Positions 15,395-22,936 of a stretch of DNA of 64,000 nucleotides are shown piece after piece. The notes beneath the pieces are model-generated. The model was not told where the DNA came from. It did not search any database and saw nothing but the letters and a program-made list of their open reading frames with translations. The position numbers and the translations under genes are program-made. Source of the stretch: DASUPK01 sp963815045 (GTDB lineage Bacteria > Actinomycetota > Thermoleophilia > Solirubrobacterales > 70-9); NCBI GenBank assembly GCA_963815045.1, contig CAWFET010000002.1, positions 496,001 through 560,000 of the forward strand. The letters run 5' to 3'. Each line of letters opens with the position of its first letter. Position 1 is the first letter of the stretch.

Positions 15395-16414
15395 ATCTCG
15401 GGGCTCTATCTGCGACACCCCAGCTCCTTCCGCCACGACACCGGCGGGCACCCGGAGAGCGCCCGGCGCCTGACCGCGATCGAGGAGGCGATGGCGGAGC
15501 GCGACTGGCTCGGCCTCGAGCGGGTCGAGGCTCCCGCGGCGACCCGCGAGCAGCTGGAGCGGGTTCACACCGCCGCCCACGTCGACACGATCGAGGCCTA
15601 CTCGGCCAAGGGCGGCGGGATGATCGACCTCGACACCGTCGCGAGCGAGGGCTCGTGGGAGGCCGCGCTGCACGCCGCGGGCGGGGCGATCGACGCGACC
15701 GAGCGCCTGCTCGCCGATGGCGATGGCGGCTTCGCGTTCTGCGGGCTGAGGCCGCCGGGACACCACGCGGAGAGCGACAAGGCGATGGGCTTCTGCCTGT
15801 TCAACAACGTTGCCGTGGCCGCTGCCCACGCGATCGCGGAGTGCGGCGCCGAGCGCGTGCTCATCCTGGACTGGGACGTCCACCACGGCAACGGCACCGA
15901 GGAGATCTTCTACGGGTCCTCCGACGTCCTCTACTCGAGCATCCACCAGAGCCCTCTGTATCCGGGGACCGGCGCCGCCACAGACCTCGGCACTGGAGAT
16001 GGGGAGGGCTACACAGTCAATCTCCCGGTGCCGCCGGGCAGCGGGCCGGACGAGTTCCTGGCGCTCACCCAGCACGTGATCGCGCCGATCGCACGCGAGT
16101 GGCGGCCGGGCCTGCTCTGCATCTCGGCGGGCTACGACGCCCACCATGACGACCCTCTCGCCAACTGCGAGCTCGACGACGCGTCCTACGCGGACATGGC
16201 GGCCACGATGCGAGACCTCGCGGGAGAGCTCGGCGTGCCGCTGCTCATCTGCCTTGAGGGCGGCTACGCGCTGGGGGCGCTGGCGCGCGGCGTGGTCGCG
16301 ACGCTGGACGCAGTCGCGGGCGGGAGCCCGCCGCGGGAGGCTCCGGTCGGGCCGGCGGTCGCGTACCGGGAGCGGCTGACGCGCCACTGGCCCGCTCTAG
16401 CGGCCACGGAATAG
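15395..16414 (+). CDS. Histone-deacetylase-family (acetylpolyamine/acetoin-type) hydrolase
   Basis: A 339-residue arginase-fold zinc deacetylase. HDTGGHPESARRL opens it, then RPPGHHAESDKAMGFCLFNN, ILDWDVHHGNGTEEIFY (zinc Asp and His), SAGYDAHHDDPL (second zinc Asp) and EGGYALGALA (catalytic Tyr region). Bacterial members deacetylate acetylpolyamines or other small amides. The first ATG (15491) would cut off the HPE block. The frame has no ATG, GTG or TTG further upstream; an ATC at 15395 lies exactly six bases after TACTGT, and a CTG at 15410 is the alternative. The start is therefore uncertain. Confidence 0.85.
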   Translation: MSGLYLRHPSSFRHDTGGHPESARRLTAIEEAMAERDWLGLERVEAPAATREQLERVHTAAHVDTIEAYSAKGGGMIDLDTVASEGSWEAALHAAGGAIDATERLLADGDGGFAFCGLRPPGHHAESDKAMGFCLFNNVAVAAAHAIAECGAERVLILDWDVHHGNGTEEIFYGSSDVLYSSIHQSPLYPGTGAATDLGTGDGEGYTVNLPVPPGSGPDEFLALTQHVIAPIAREWRPGLLCISAGYDAHHDDPLANCELDDASYADMAATMRDLAGELGVPLLICLEGGYALGALARGVVATLDAVAGGSPPREAPVGPAVAYRERLTRHWPALAATE

Positions 16415-16624
16415 CCGGAGCTCCCTCTCGGTCTCGGCGATCTCGGCGGCCAGGCCCATCAGGAAGTCGGTGTCGATCTCATCTCGCTGATGCATCTCGA
16501 GCGCGATCGCCCCGAGCCCTAGGAGCTGAGCCTGATGCTGCTTCTCGAGCTCCTGCAGCTCTTCGGTTGTCGTTGAGGATCCGTCCTCAGGGATATTCGG
16601 TCCGCGGCGGCCCGCGTCTAGCAA
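16397..16624 (-). CDS. Small helical protein sharing a module with the neighbouring coiled-coil protein
   Basis: A 75-residue protein starting with TTG 21 nt after the coiled-coil gene. Its main helix (LGAIALEMHQRDEIDTDF) matches the N-terminal module of the 948-residue protein (LGARVLEMYHRGEVDTDV): common pattern LEMxxRxExDTD followed by an Ala/Glu helix. The two may interact or compete for a partner. Its 3' end overlaps the convergent deacetylase gene by 18 nt. No known family recognised. Confidence 0.65.
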   Translation of the reverse strand: MLDAGRRGPNIPEDGSSTTTEELQELEKQHQAQLLGLGAIALEMHQRDEIDTDFLMGLAAEIAETERELRLFRGR

Positions 16625-16645
16625 CTCACGGACGTCCCCGGTCGG

Positions 16646-19492
16646 TCATGCGGTGAGCTGCGGCTTGATCTCGGTGAGCAGCTTCTTGGGAATCCCCGGG
16701 ACGGTTTCGAGATCGTCGACCGAGTCGAAGCCCTCCTGGCGCTCGCGATAGGCGATCACCCGCGTCGCCTGGGTGACCGACATGCCGACGTCCCGGAGTT
16801 GCTCGAAGGTCGCCTTGTTGACGTCGAGAAGGCCGGAGCCCCGGCGCGAGCGGGTGGTCTTCGCCTTCTCTGCCGGCTTGGCGTCCTTCGCCTTCGCCTT
16901 GGGCTTCGGCTTGGTGGAGCGCGCGGCCGTCTTCGCGCCGCCGGATGTCTTCGAGGCGGAGGCCTTGGTGGTGCGCTTCGCCTGCGCCTGCTTCTTCGCC
17001 GCGGTCGCCTTGGCCTTGCGCTGCTCGGCGGACTTGGCGCGGGCCTCCTTCTTCTCGGCCGCCTCCTTCTCACGCTTTGCCTTGCGGTCAGCCGCATCCT
17101 TCTCGCGCTTGGCCTTCTTCTCGGCGGCCTCCTTCTCCTCGGCCTCCTTCTCCTCGGCCTCCTTGGCTTCGGCGGGGGCCTGTTCCGCAGCGGCCTCCTC
17201 CTTGGCGGCCGCCTTCTCGGCCCGCCTCGCCCGGCGCCGCGCGAGGAATCCCCGCGGCTCGGCGGACGCCTCGACCGCCTCCTGCTCGTCGGTCTGCTGC
17301 TCGTCGCCGGCGGCCTCGGGCTCCTCGGGCTTCTTCGGCTCCTCGGGCTTCGCCTCTTCGGGCTCCTTGGTCTCCTCGGCCTCGGTGACCTCGTCCGGCT
17401 CGGGCTCCTCGACCTCAGCCTCGGCGCTCTTGGGCAACTCGATTCCGACCGAGGCGGCGTGCGCCTGGGCGCCGCTCGCCCGGTCCATCACGGACTTGAT
17501 GCGGTTCTCCAGCGCCCGGAAGCGGCTCTCGCGCTCCTCGGTCGCCTTCTTCAGGTCCTCGTCGGCGACCTCGCCCAGCTTGCTCTCCGCGGCCTCGGCG
17601 CGCGTCTCGGCCTCGCGGAGCTGGTGCTCGGCCGACTTCAGCGCCCGTCCCGCCTCCTCGAGCTCCAGGGCCAGCTCCTGCTCGCGCTCCGCGAAGCGCC
17701 GCTCGGCCTCGTCCTCGGCCTCCCGGCGGGCCTGGGTGACCGCGCGCTTGGCGCGTCCGTCGCCCTGCCGTTCGAGCTTGTCGATCTCCTTCTGGAGCCC
17801 GCCGATCTGGCCGCGGACCCAGTCCGCCGCCGCGCTGCGGGCGTCCGCCTCGTTGTCGAGCCTGGCGCTCTCGGCCTCCTCGACCTTCTTCTCCGCCCGC
17901 TTGGCGCGGTTCTCCGCCTTCTGCACCAGCTGATCGCGTGAGGAGCGTTCCTCCTCAAGGTCGCTGCGGAGCGAATCGAGCTCCTGCCGGAGGCGGCGCT
18001 CGGTCTCCTCGCGCGCGGTTTCGCCGGTGACGCGGACGCGTTCCTCAGCCTCGGCCCGCAGGGTCTCCTCCTGCTCGGCGAGGCGGCGCTCGGCCTCCTT
18101 CTCCACGCGTGCCTGGGTGTCCGCCTCGACCTTGGCGAGCGCGGCGGCGATCTTGGCGTCCGATTCGGCCTGCAGGCGCCGGAGCTCCTCGTCCAGGCGC
18201 TCCTCGGTCTGCTGCTGGAGTCGCGACTGCTCCTCCGCGAGCTTCGCCTCGGCTCCCTCGACGCGCTCGCCGGCGGCCTCGATCTGCTCCGCGATCTCGT
18301 CGAGGCGCCGCTGGGCGGCGTCCGCGGCCGCGGTCGCGGCCTCCCGTTCGCCTCGCAGGGACTCCTCGCGGTTCTTCAGCTCGGTTTCGAAGCGGAGCTC
18401 CGCGGCGCGGCGGGCGGCGTCGATCTCCTCGCGCGCCCGTTCGTCGGCGTCGGCGCGGATGTCGGAGATGCGCTTGGCGAGCTCCTGCTCGAGCTCGCGC
18501 CGGATCCCACGCTCGATCTCGGCGCGGGCCTCCTCGGGCGGGGCCTGTTCGACGGCCTCGCGGCGGGCCTCCTCGACGGCGGCCTGGATCCGGGATTCGG
18601 TCTCGGCCTCGAGCTTCTGGATCTGGCCCTCGAGCTGCTCGGTGCGCTCCCGCAGGCGCCGCTCGGCGTCCTCGCTCGCCTGGCGCTCGGCCTCGGCTCG
18701 GGCCTCGTCATCGCCGCCCTCCGCGCCCTCGGCGCTCTCCGCGCGCTCGAGCCGCTCAAGCGCGTCCTTGAGCGCGGCCGCCGCCTCGTCGCGCTCGGCG
18801 ATCAGCTCCTTCTCGCGCACGAGCATGCGCCGCTCGAGCTCCGCCTCCAGCTCGCGGCGAACATCGGGGCGCTGCTCGCGAAGCCAGTCGGCGCCCTCCT
18901 CGGGCGCCCTGGCGTCGGTGACGGTCACGTCCTTGCCGGCGCGGGCCTCGGCCTCCTCGAGCCGGCGCTGGACCTCCTCGAGGGACCTCGCCGCCCGCTC
19001 GCGCTCCTTCTCCAGGTCCTCCTCGAGAGCGAGGATCTCCGCGGTGGCTCGTTCCTCGGCCTGGCGCCGCGCCGCGTCGACCGCCTCCTTCATGTGCTCG
19101 TCGCGCTCGCCGTTGGCCGGCGGGTCGCCCTGCTCGCTGGCGGCCGGCGGGGCCGGGGCGTCCTCGGCGCCCATCACCGGCCGCATCACGGGAGTCCGCT
19201 TGGCGGCGGGCCGGCGCGGCCTCTCCGGGCGCGGTGCATCCGGGCGCGGGCCGGTGTCACCGCGCATCGCGGTCTCGAGCTCGGCCGCGCTGCGCTCGAG
19301 CTCGTCGAGCTTCGCCGCTCCCTCGCGAACGACGTCCGTGTCCACCTCGCCACGGTGGTACATCTCGAGGACGCGGGCCCCGAGCTCTCGCACGCCTTCC
19401 TCGGTGCGGCGATGGAGCGTCTCGAGACGCCACTTCATCGCGCCGCGATCCTCCGCACCGTGGCCGGCGCCTTCGTGTTGGCGCTCGGTCAT
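16646..19492 (-). CDS. Long coiled-coil protein with C-terminal helix-hairpin-helix domain
   Basis: A 948-residue protein. The first 85 residues hold a helical module (LEMYHRGEVDTDVVREGA), followed by a Pro-rich linker, then more than 500 residues of Glu/Arg/Ala heptad coiled coil, an acidic stretch (EPEEAKPEEPKKPEEPEA), a Lys/Ala-rich basic stretch, and a ComEA-like helix-hairpin-helix (LLDVNKATFEQLRDVGMS, then VPGIPKKLLTEI). The basic tail plus HhH suggest DNA binding; the coiled coil suggests a structural or chromosome-organising role (inference). The ATG has TAAAGT nine bases upstream; an internal ATG at 19438 has a GGAGG site and is the alternative. Confidence 0.8.
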   Translation of the reverse strand: MTERQHEGAGHGAEDRGAMKWRLETLHRRTEEGVRELGARVLEMYHRGEVDTDVVREGAAKLDELERSAAELETAMRGDTGPRPDAPRPERPRRPAAKRTPVMRPVMGAEDAPAPPAASEQGDPPANGERDEHMKEAVDAARRQAEERATAEILALEEDLEKERERAARSLEEVQRRLEEAEARAGKDVTVTDARAPEEGADWLREQRPDVRRELEAELERRMLVREKELIAERDEAAAALKDALERLERAESAEGAEGGDDEARAEAERQASEDAERRLRERTEQLEGQIQKLEAETESRIQAAVEEARREAVEQAPPEEARAEIERGIRRELEQELAKRISDIRADADERAREEIDAARRAAELRFETELKNREESLRGEREAATAAADAAQRRLDEIAEQIEAAGERVEGAEAKLAEEQSRLQQQTEERLDEELRRLQAESDAKIAAALAKVEADTQARVEKEAERRLAEQEETLRAEAEERVRVTGETAREETERRLRQELDSLRSDLEEERSSRDQLVQKAENRAKRAEKKVEEAESARLDNEADARSAAADWVRGQIGGLQKEIDKLERQGDGRAKRAVTQARREAEDEAERRFAEREQELALELEEAGRALKSAEHQLREAETRAEAAESKLGEVADEDLKKATEERESRFRALENRIKSVMDRASGAQAHAASVGIELPKSAEAEVEEPEPDEVTEAEETKEPEEAKPEEPKKPEEPEAAGDEQQTDEQEAVEASAEPRGFLARRRARRAEKAAAKEEAAAEQAPAEAKEAEEKEAEEKEAAEKKAKREKDAADRKAKREKEAAEKKEARAKSAEQRKAKATAAKKQAQAKRTTKASASKTSGGAKTAARSTKPKPKAKAKDAKPAEKAKTTRSRRGSGLLDVNKATFEQLRDVGMSVTQATRVIAYRERQEGFDSVDDLETVPGIPKKLLTEIKPQLTA

Positions 19493-19629
19493 CGCGGCGT
19501 CACTTTACGCGACGTGCAGGCCGGAGCGCGATTTCGGCGCGCGGCCGTTTGCCTTCGGCGACACGCGCGTCTGGTCCCGTTCGATGCCTCCGTCGAGGCT
19601 TCCGGAAACGAGTGAGGAGGAGGTTGTCG

Positions 19630-19842
19630 ATGAGAGAGCTTGTCATCCGCCGCCTGGTCGGCCTCTCGACCCGGAGCGGCCAGGGAACCGTCGAATACGT
19701 GGGCCTGATCCTGCTGGTCGCCCTGCTGATGGTCGGCATGGTCGCCGCGATGAAGGGCTTCCAGGGCAAGCAGGGGGTGGAGCTCGCCCAGACGATCGTG
19801 GACAAGATCCGCGAGGCGGTCGGTCAGGTTTCGTTCAAATAG
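19630..19842 (+). CDS. Flp-type pilin-like small protein
   Basis: A 70-residue protein with the prepilin signature of Flp/Tad pilins: a basic leader, then SGQGTVEYVGLILLVALLM, where cleavage after the Gly before Gln would leave Glu at +5 and Tyr at +6 ahead of a hydrophobic helix, then a short amphipathic tail (VDKIREAVGQVSF). A strong GGAGGAGG precedes the ATG. No Tad assembly genes are nearby, so secretion machinery must be encoded elsewhere. It lies between the coiled-coil gene and rph. Confidence 0.75.
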   Translation: MRELVIRRLVGLSTRSGQGTVEYVGLILLVALLMVGMVAAMKGFQGKQGVELAQTIVDKIREAVGQVSFK

Positions 19843-19886
19843 GGGGCGTCGGTTTGGGGGCGGTCGTTTGATGGCAGACTGGCGCG

Positions 19887-20642
19887 ATGGCCGCCAGTCG
19901 CAGCTACGACCGCGCCCCCGCCGACCTTCGCCCGGTGACGGTGGAGCTCGGCTTCGTTCGCACGGCTGCCGGGTCGGCCCTGATCAGCCAGGGCGAGACG
20001 AGGGTGATCTGCACCGCGTCGGTGCAGGAGAGCGTCCCGCGCTGGATGGAGGGGAAGGGCCGCGGCTGGGTCACCGGCGAGTACGCGATGCTCCCGGCCT
20101 CCACCGGCGACCGGAAGGCCCGCGACATCAGCCGCGGCAAGCAGGACGGCCGCGGGGTGGAGATCCAGCGGCTGATCGGGCGGTCGCTGCGCGGAGTCGT
20201 GGACTTCATGGCGCTCGGCGAGCGGTCGGTCTACATCGATTGCGACGTGCTGCAGGCGGATGGCGGCACCCGCTGCGCCGCGATCACGGGCGGCTACGTC
20301 GCCCTTCAGGACGCGCTGGCGAAGCTGGTCGACGCCGGCACCCTCGAGACGCTGCCGCTCAACCAGTCCGTCGCCGCGGTCAGCGTCGGGATGGTCGATG
20401 GCCGCGCGCTCTGCGATCTCGACTACAGCGAGGACTCGACCGCCGAGGTCGACGCGAACGTGGTGATGACCGGCGACGGCGGCCTGGTCGAGGTGCAGGC
20501 CACGGCGGAGCGCACCCCGCTCTCTCGTGCCTCTCTGGACGACCTGCTCGCGCTCGCGGAGGGCGGGATCGCCAAGTTGCGCGAGGCGCAGGAATCCGCC
20601 CTCGGCTCGCTTCCCGCCTGTTTTAGCCCGGATCACGGATGA
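19887..20642 (+). CDS. rph: Ribonuclease PH
   Basis: A 251-residue phosphorolytic 3'-5' exoribonuclease that trims tRNA 3' ends. It has RPVTVELGFVRTAAGSALIS, the RNA-binding segment GEYAMLPASTGDRKARD, then GRSLRGVVDFMALGERSVYI, CDVLQADGGTRCAAITGG and DLDYSEDSTAEVDANVVMTG. Length is normal. It begins a plus-strand run with rdgB 12 nt downstream, a common bacterial pairing. A weak -10 (CAGACT) lies six bases before the ATG. Confidence 0.95.
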   Translation: MAASRSYDRAPADLRPVTVELGFVRTAAGSALISQGETRVICTASVQESVPRWMEGKGRGWVTGEYAMLPASTGDRKARDISRGKQDGRGVEIQRLIGRSLRGVVDFMALGERSVYIDCDVLQADGGTRCAAITGGYVALQDALAKLVDAGTLETLPLNQSVAAVSVGMVDGRALCDLDYSEDSTAEVDANVVMTGDGGLVEVQATAERTPLSRASLDDLLALAEGGIAKLREAQESALGSLPACFSPDHG

Positions 20643-20654
20643 TCTGAGGCGGCG

Positions 20655-21248
20655 ATGTCCGCTCTCGTTCTGTCCACCCGCAACGACCACAAGCTGCGCG
20701 AGCTTCGCGAGGCCCTGGCGGGCATCGAGATCGACCCGCTGCCGGAGGAGGTCGTGCTGCCGCCGGAGACCGGCGACACCTTCGCCGAGAACGCTCTGGG
20801 CAAGGCTCGGGCCGCGCACGCCGCCACCGGCCGCACCGCGATCGCCGATGACTCGGGCATCGAGGCCTACGGCCTGGACGGGCGTCCAGGCGTGCGCTCC
20901 GCCCGCTACGCCGGCGAGGACGCGACCGACGAGCAGAACCTCGAGAAGCTCCTGACCGCGGTGGGTGAGCAGGGCGATCGACGGGTGGCGTATGTCTGCG
21001 CGGTCGCCCTCGTCACCGACGACGGGACGGAGTCGCTCTTCGAGGGCCGCTGCGAGGGGATGCTGGCGGAGGCGCCCCGGGGGACCGGAGGCTTCGGCTA
21101 CGACCCGGCGTTCGTGCCGGACGACACCGGCGCGGAGGACGAGCGAACCATGGCCGAGCTGGCGCCGGAGGAGAAGCACGCGATCAGCCACCGGGGCCGG
21201 GCGGCGCGGAAGCTCGCGGAGCATCTCGGCGTCGAGGTGAGCCGATGA
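20655..21248 (+). CDS. rdgB: XTP/dITP diphosphatase (RdgB/HAM1 family)
   Basis: A 197-residue house-cleaning pyrophosphatase that removes non-canonical purine triphosphates. LSTRNDHKLRELREAL opens it; ADDSGIEAYGLDGRPGVRSA, FGYDPAFVPDDTG and HAISHRGRAARKL are the family's substrate and metal blocks. It follows rph closely and its stop overlaps the ATG of the cation transporter (ATGA). Confidence 0.95.
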   Translation: MSALVLSTRNDHKLRELREALAGIEIDPLPEEVVLPPETGDTFAENALGKARAAHAATGRTAIADDSGIEAYGLDGRPGVRSARYAGEDATDEQNLEKLLTAVGEQGDRRVAYVCAVALVTDDGTESLFEGRCEGMLAEAPRGTGGFGYDPAFVPDDTGAEDERTMAELAPEEKHAISHRGRAARKLAEHLGVEVSR

Positions 21249-22186
21249 GCCCGGCGGGCACCCCGGCAGCGAGCCGCATCACGAAGCCGCGCGCGGCCGC
21301 GGTGTCGATCGCCTCCAACTCGGTCCTGATCGCGCTGAAGCTCGCCGCCGCGGCCATCACCGGATCGGTCGCGATCCTGAGCGAGGCGCTCCACTCGATG
21401 ATCGACCTGATCGCTTCGGTGATCGCGTTCATCTCGGTCCGTCGCGCGGACGAGCCCGCCGACGTCGACCATCCCTATGGCCACGAGAAGCTGGAGAGCC
21501 TGGCCGCGTCGATCGAGGGGATGCTGATCCTCGTGGGCGCGGGGCTGATCGTCTACGAGTCGGTGCACCGCCTCACCACCGGCGCGTCGGTCGAGAAGCT
21601 CGGGGTCGGCATCGCTGTGATCGGCTTCTCTGCGCTGGCGAATGCCGGCGTCTCTTCCTTCCTCAGACGGCAGGCGAGGCGGCACCATTCGCCCGCCCTC
21701 GCCGGCGATGCCTCCCACCTCGGCACCGATGCGCTCACGTCGGTCGGGGTCCTGATCGGCCTGGCGCTTGTCCAGATCACTGGTGTCGAGGCGATCGACT
21801 CGGCGGTCGCGATCGCCGTCGCGATGGTGATCGTCTTCGCGGGCGTGCGGGTGCTGCGGCACTCCGCGTCGGCTCTCGTCGACGAGGCGCCTCCCCCCGA
21901 GGAGATGGACCGGGTCGAGGCCGCGATCGCCCGAGCCAGATCCGGAACGCCCGAGATCGTCGGGTACCACAAGCTCCGCGCGCGGACCACCGGTCGCCGC
22001 GCCTACATCGACCTGCACGTGCAGTTCCGGAGGGGCACGACCCTGGAACGCGCCCACGAGCTCGCCCACGAGCTCCGCGACGCGATCGAGTCGGACCTCG
22101 GCAACGCGGAGGTCCTGATCCACGTGGAGCCGGAGAGCTCCCGCCGGGATCCGGCGGAGTCCCCGAGCGCCTTCAGGGCCGGCTAG
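21245..22186 (+). CDS. Cation diffusion facilitator transporter
   Basis: A 313-residue membrane protein with about six transmembrane helices and a cytoplasmic C-terminal ferredoxin-like domain (ending in RDAIESDLGNAEVLIHVEP). The metal-site residues of the CDF family are visible in helix 2 (LHSMIDLIAS) and helix 5 (GDASHLGTDALTS), plus the HPYGHEKLE loop. By family it exports Zn2+, Fe2+, Mn2+ or similar ions in exchange for protons; the ion is not determined. Translation is coupled to rdgB through ATGA. Confidence 0.9.
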   Translation: MSPAGTPAASRITKPRAAAVSIASNSVLIALKLAAAAITGSVAILSEALHSMIDLIASVIAFISVRRADEPADVDHPYGHEKLESLAASIEGMLILVGAGLIVYESVHRLTTGASVEKLGVGIAVIGFSALANAGVSSFLRRQARRHHSPALAGDASHLGTDALTSVGVLIGLALVQITGVEAIDSAVAIAVAMVIVFAGVRVLRHSASALVDEAPPPEEMDRVEAAIARARSGTPEIVGYHKLRARTTGRRAYIDLHVQFRRGTTLERAHELAHELRDAIESDLGNAEVLIHVEPESSRRDPAESPSAFRAG

Positions 22187-22325
22187 GCAGCAGGTTCACC
22201 GCAGCCGCGAGGCCCACGGCCCCGACCACGATGCTGTAGCCGGTGTAGCCGCCGAGCGCGAGGAGGATCACCGAGATCCCGCAGACGATGACGACGGTGA
22301 GCCAGGAGCCCTGCTGCAGAGTCAC
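22173..22325 (-). CDS. Short two-helix membrane protein
   Basis: A 50-residue frame read from the reverse strand (GTG start at 22325, TGA at 22173). It encodes WLTVVIVCGISVILLALGG and YSIVVGAVGLAAAVNLLP, two hydrophobic helices separated by a Gly/Tyr turn. It fills an otherwise empty gap, overlaps the CDF gene's end by 14 nt and diverges from the roadblock gene. The hydrophobic pattern and lack of any competing frame support it; no ribosome site is obvious. Confidence 0.5.
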   Translation of the reverse strand: MTLQQGSWLTVVIVCGISVILLALGGYTGYSIVVGAVGLAAAVNLLPSRP

Positions 22326-22343
22326 GCTCGCTATTTTGGCGTA

Positions 22344-22703
22344 GTGCCCCCCGTCGACGCCCCGACCCTCACCGATCCCGGTGAGACGGTCGCGTATCTG
22401 CAGGAGATCTCGCCGGAGATGCGCGGCTGCGCCGTCCTCTCCGAGGGCGGGGAGGTGCTCGCAGCGAGCGGGAACCTCGAGCGCTGGGGCGAGACCGGCC
22501 GCGACCTGATCGCCGCCGCCGATGCCGCGGGCGGCGAGTCAGTGGCTCACGCGCACATCGCGACCGGGGACGGAGAGGCCTTCTGCGTCCGGGAGGCGGG
22601 ACTGATCGCCGTCGCGGTCGCCGACCGCTTCACGCTCTCCTCGCTGATGATCTTCGACATGCGGAACGCGCTCCGCAAGCTGGCGGCGAGCCCGGGCCGA
22701 TGA
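22344..22703 (+). CDS. Roadblock/LC7-like domain protein
   Basis: A 119-residue single-domain protein. The opening helix and hairpin (YLQEISPEMRGCAVLSEGGEVLAASG) is split here as YLQEISPEMRG, CAVLSEGGEV and LAASG, the pattern of roadblock/MglB-type domains, followed by an alternating strand region (EAFCVREAGLIAVAVADRF). Such proteins regulate small GTPases or serve as dimerisation platforms; no GTPase gene is adjacent. The GTG lies six bases after TATTTT, so the message is probably leaderless. It is first in a four-gene overlap-coupled operon ending in tldE. Confidence 0.65.
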   Translation: MPPVDAPTLTDPGETVAYLQEISPEMRGCAVLSEGGEVLAASGNLERWGETGRDLIAAADAAGGESVAHAHIATGDGEAFCVREAGLIAVAVADRFTLSSLMIFDMRNALRKLAASPGR

Positions 22704-22936
22704 CGACTAAGCCCCATCGCCTTCTGCTGGAGCGGGTCTCCGGCTACGCGGACGAGGCCGCCGCCTACCTGCGGCGCCGCCGCCACCAGCGCAAGCCATT
22801 CGCAAGGACCTACTACGCGGGCGGCCGCAGCTCCGCCTTTACCGCCGACTCGGACGAGGGCCGGACGCTGTTCCTCGCCGCCTCGCGCCTGATCGAGGCC
22901 GCCGGTCCCCCGGGCCGGGCGAAGAGCTCCAAATGA
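22700..22936 (+). CDS. Small basic protein between roadblock and tldD genes
   Basis: A 78-residue protein with no recognised domain. The middle is strongly basic (AYLRRRRHQRKPFARTYY) followed by GGRSSAFTADSDEG and an amphipathic C-terminal helix. Both ends overlap neighbours by ATGA (start with the roadblock stop, stop with the tldD start), so it is co-translated with them. It could be a nucleic-acid or partner-binding adaptor, or a processing substrate of TldD/TldE (inference only). Confidence 0.6.
   Translation: MTTKPHRLLLERVSGYADEAAAYLRRRRHQRKPFARTYYAGGRSSAFTADSDEGRTLFLAASRLIEAAGPPGRAKSSK

Noticed and set aside
16756..17097. Arg/Pro-rich frames within the coiled-coil gene as separate small genes
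   Set aside because: They are alternate-frame readings of Lys/Ala-rich codons with no ribosome sites.
18027..19871. Long plus-strand open frame rich in Ser and Arg opposite the coiled-coil gene
   Set aside because: It is the antisense shadow of Glu/Ala/Arg codons; composition is not protein-like and no domain is visible.
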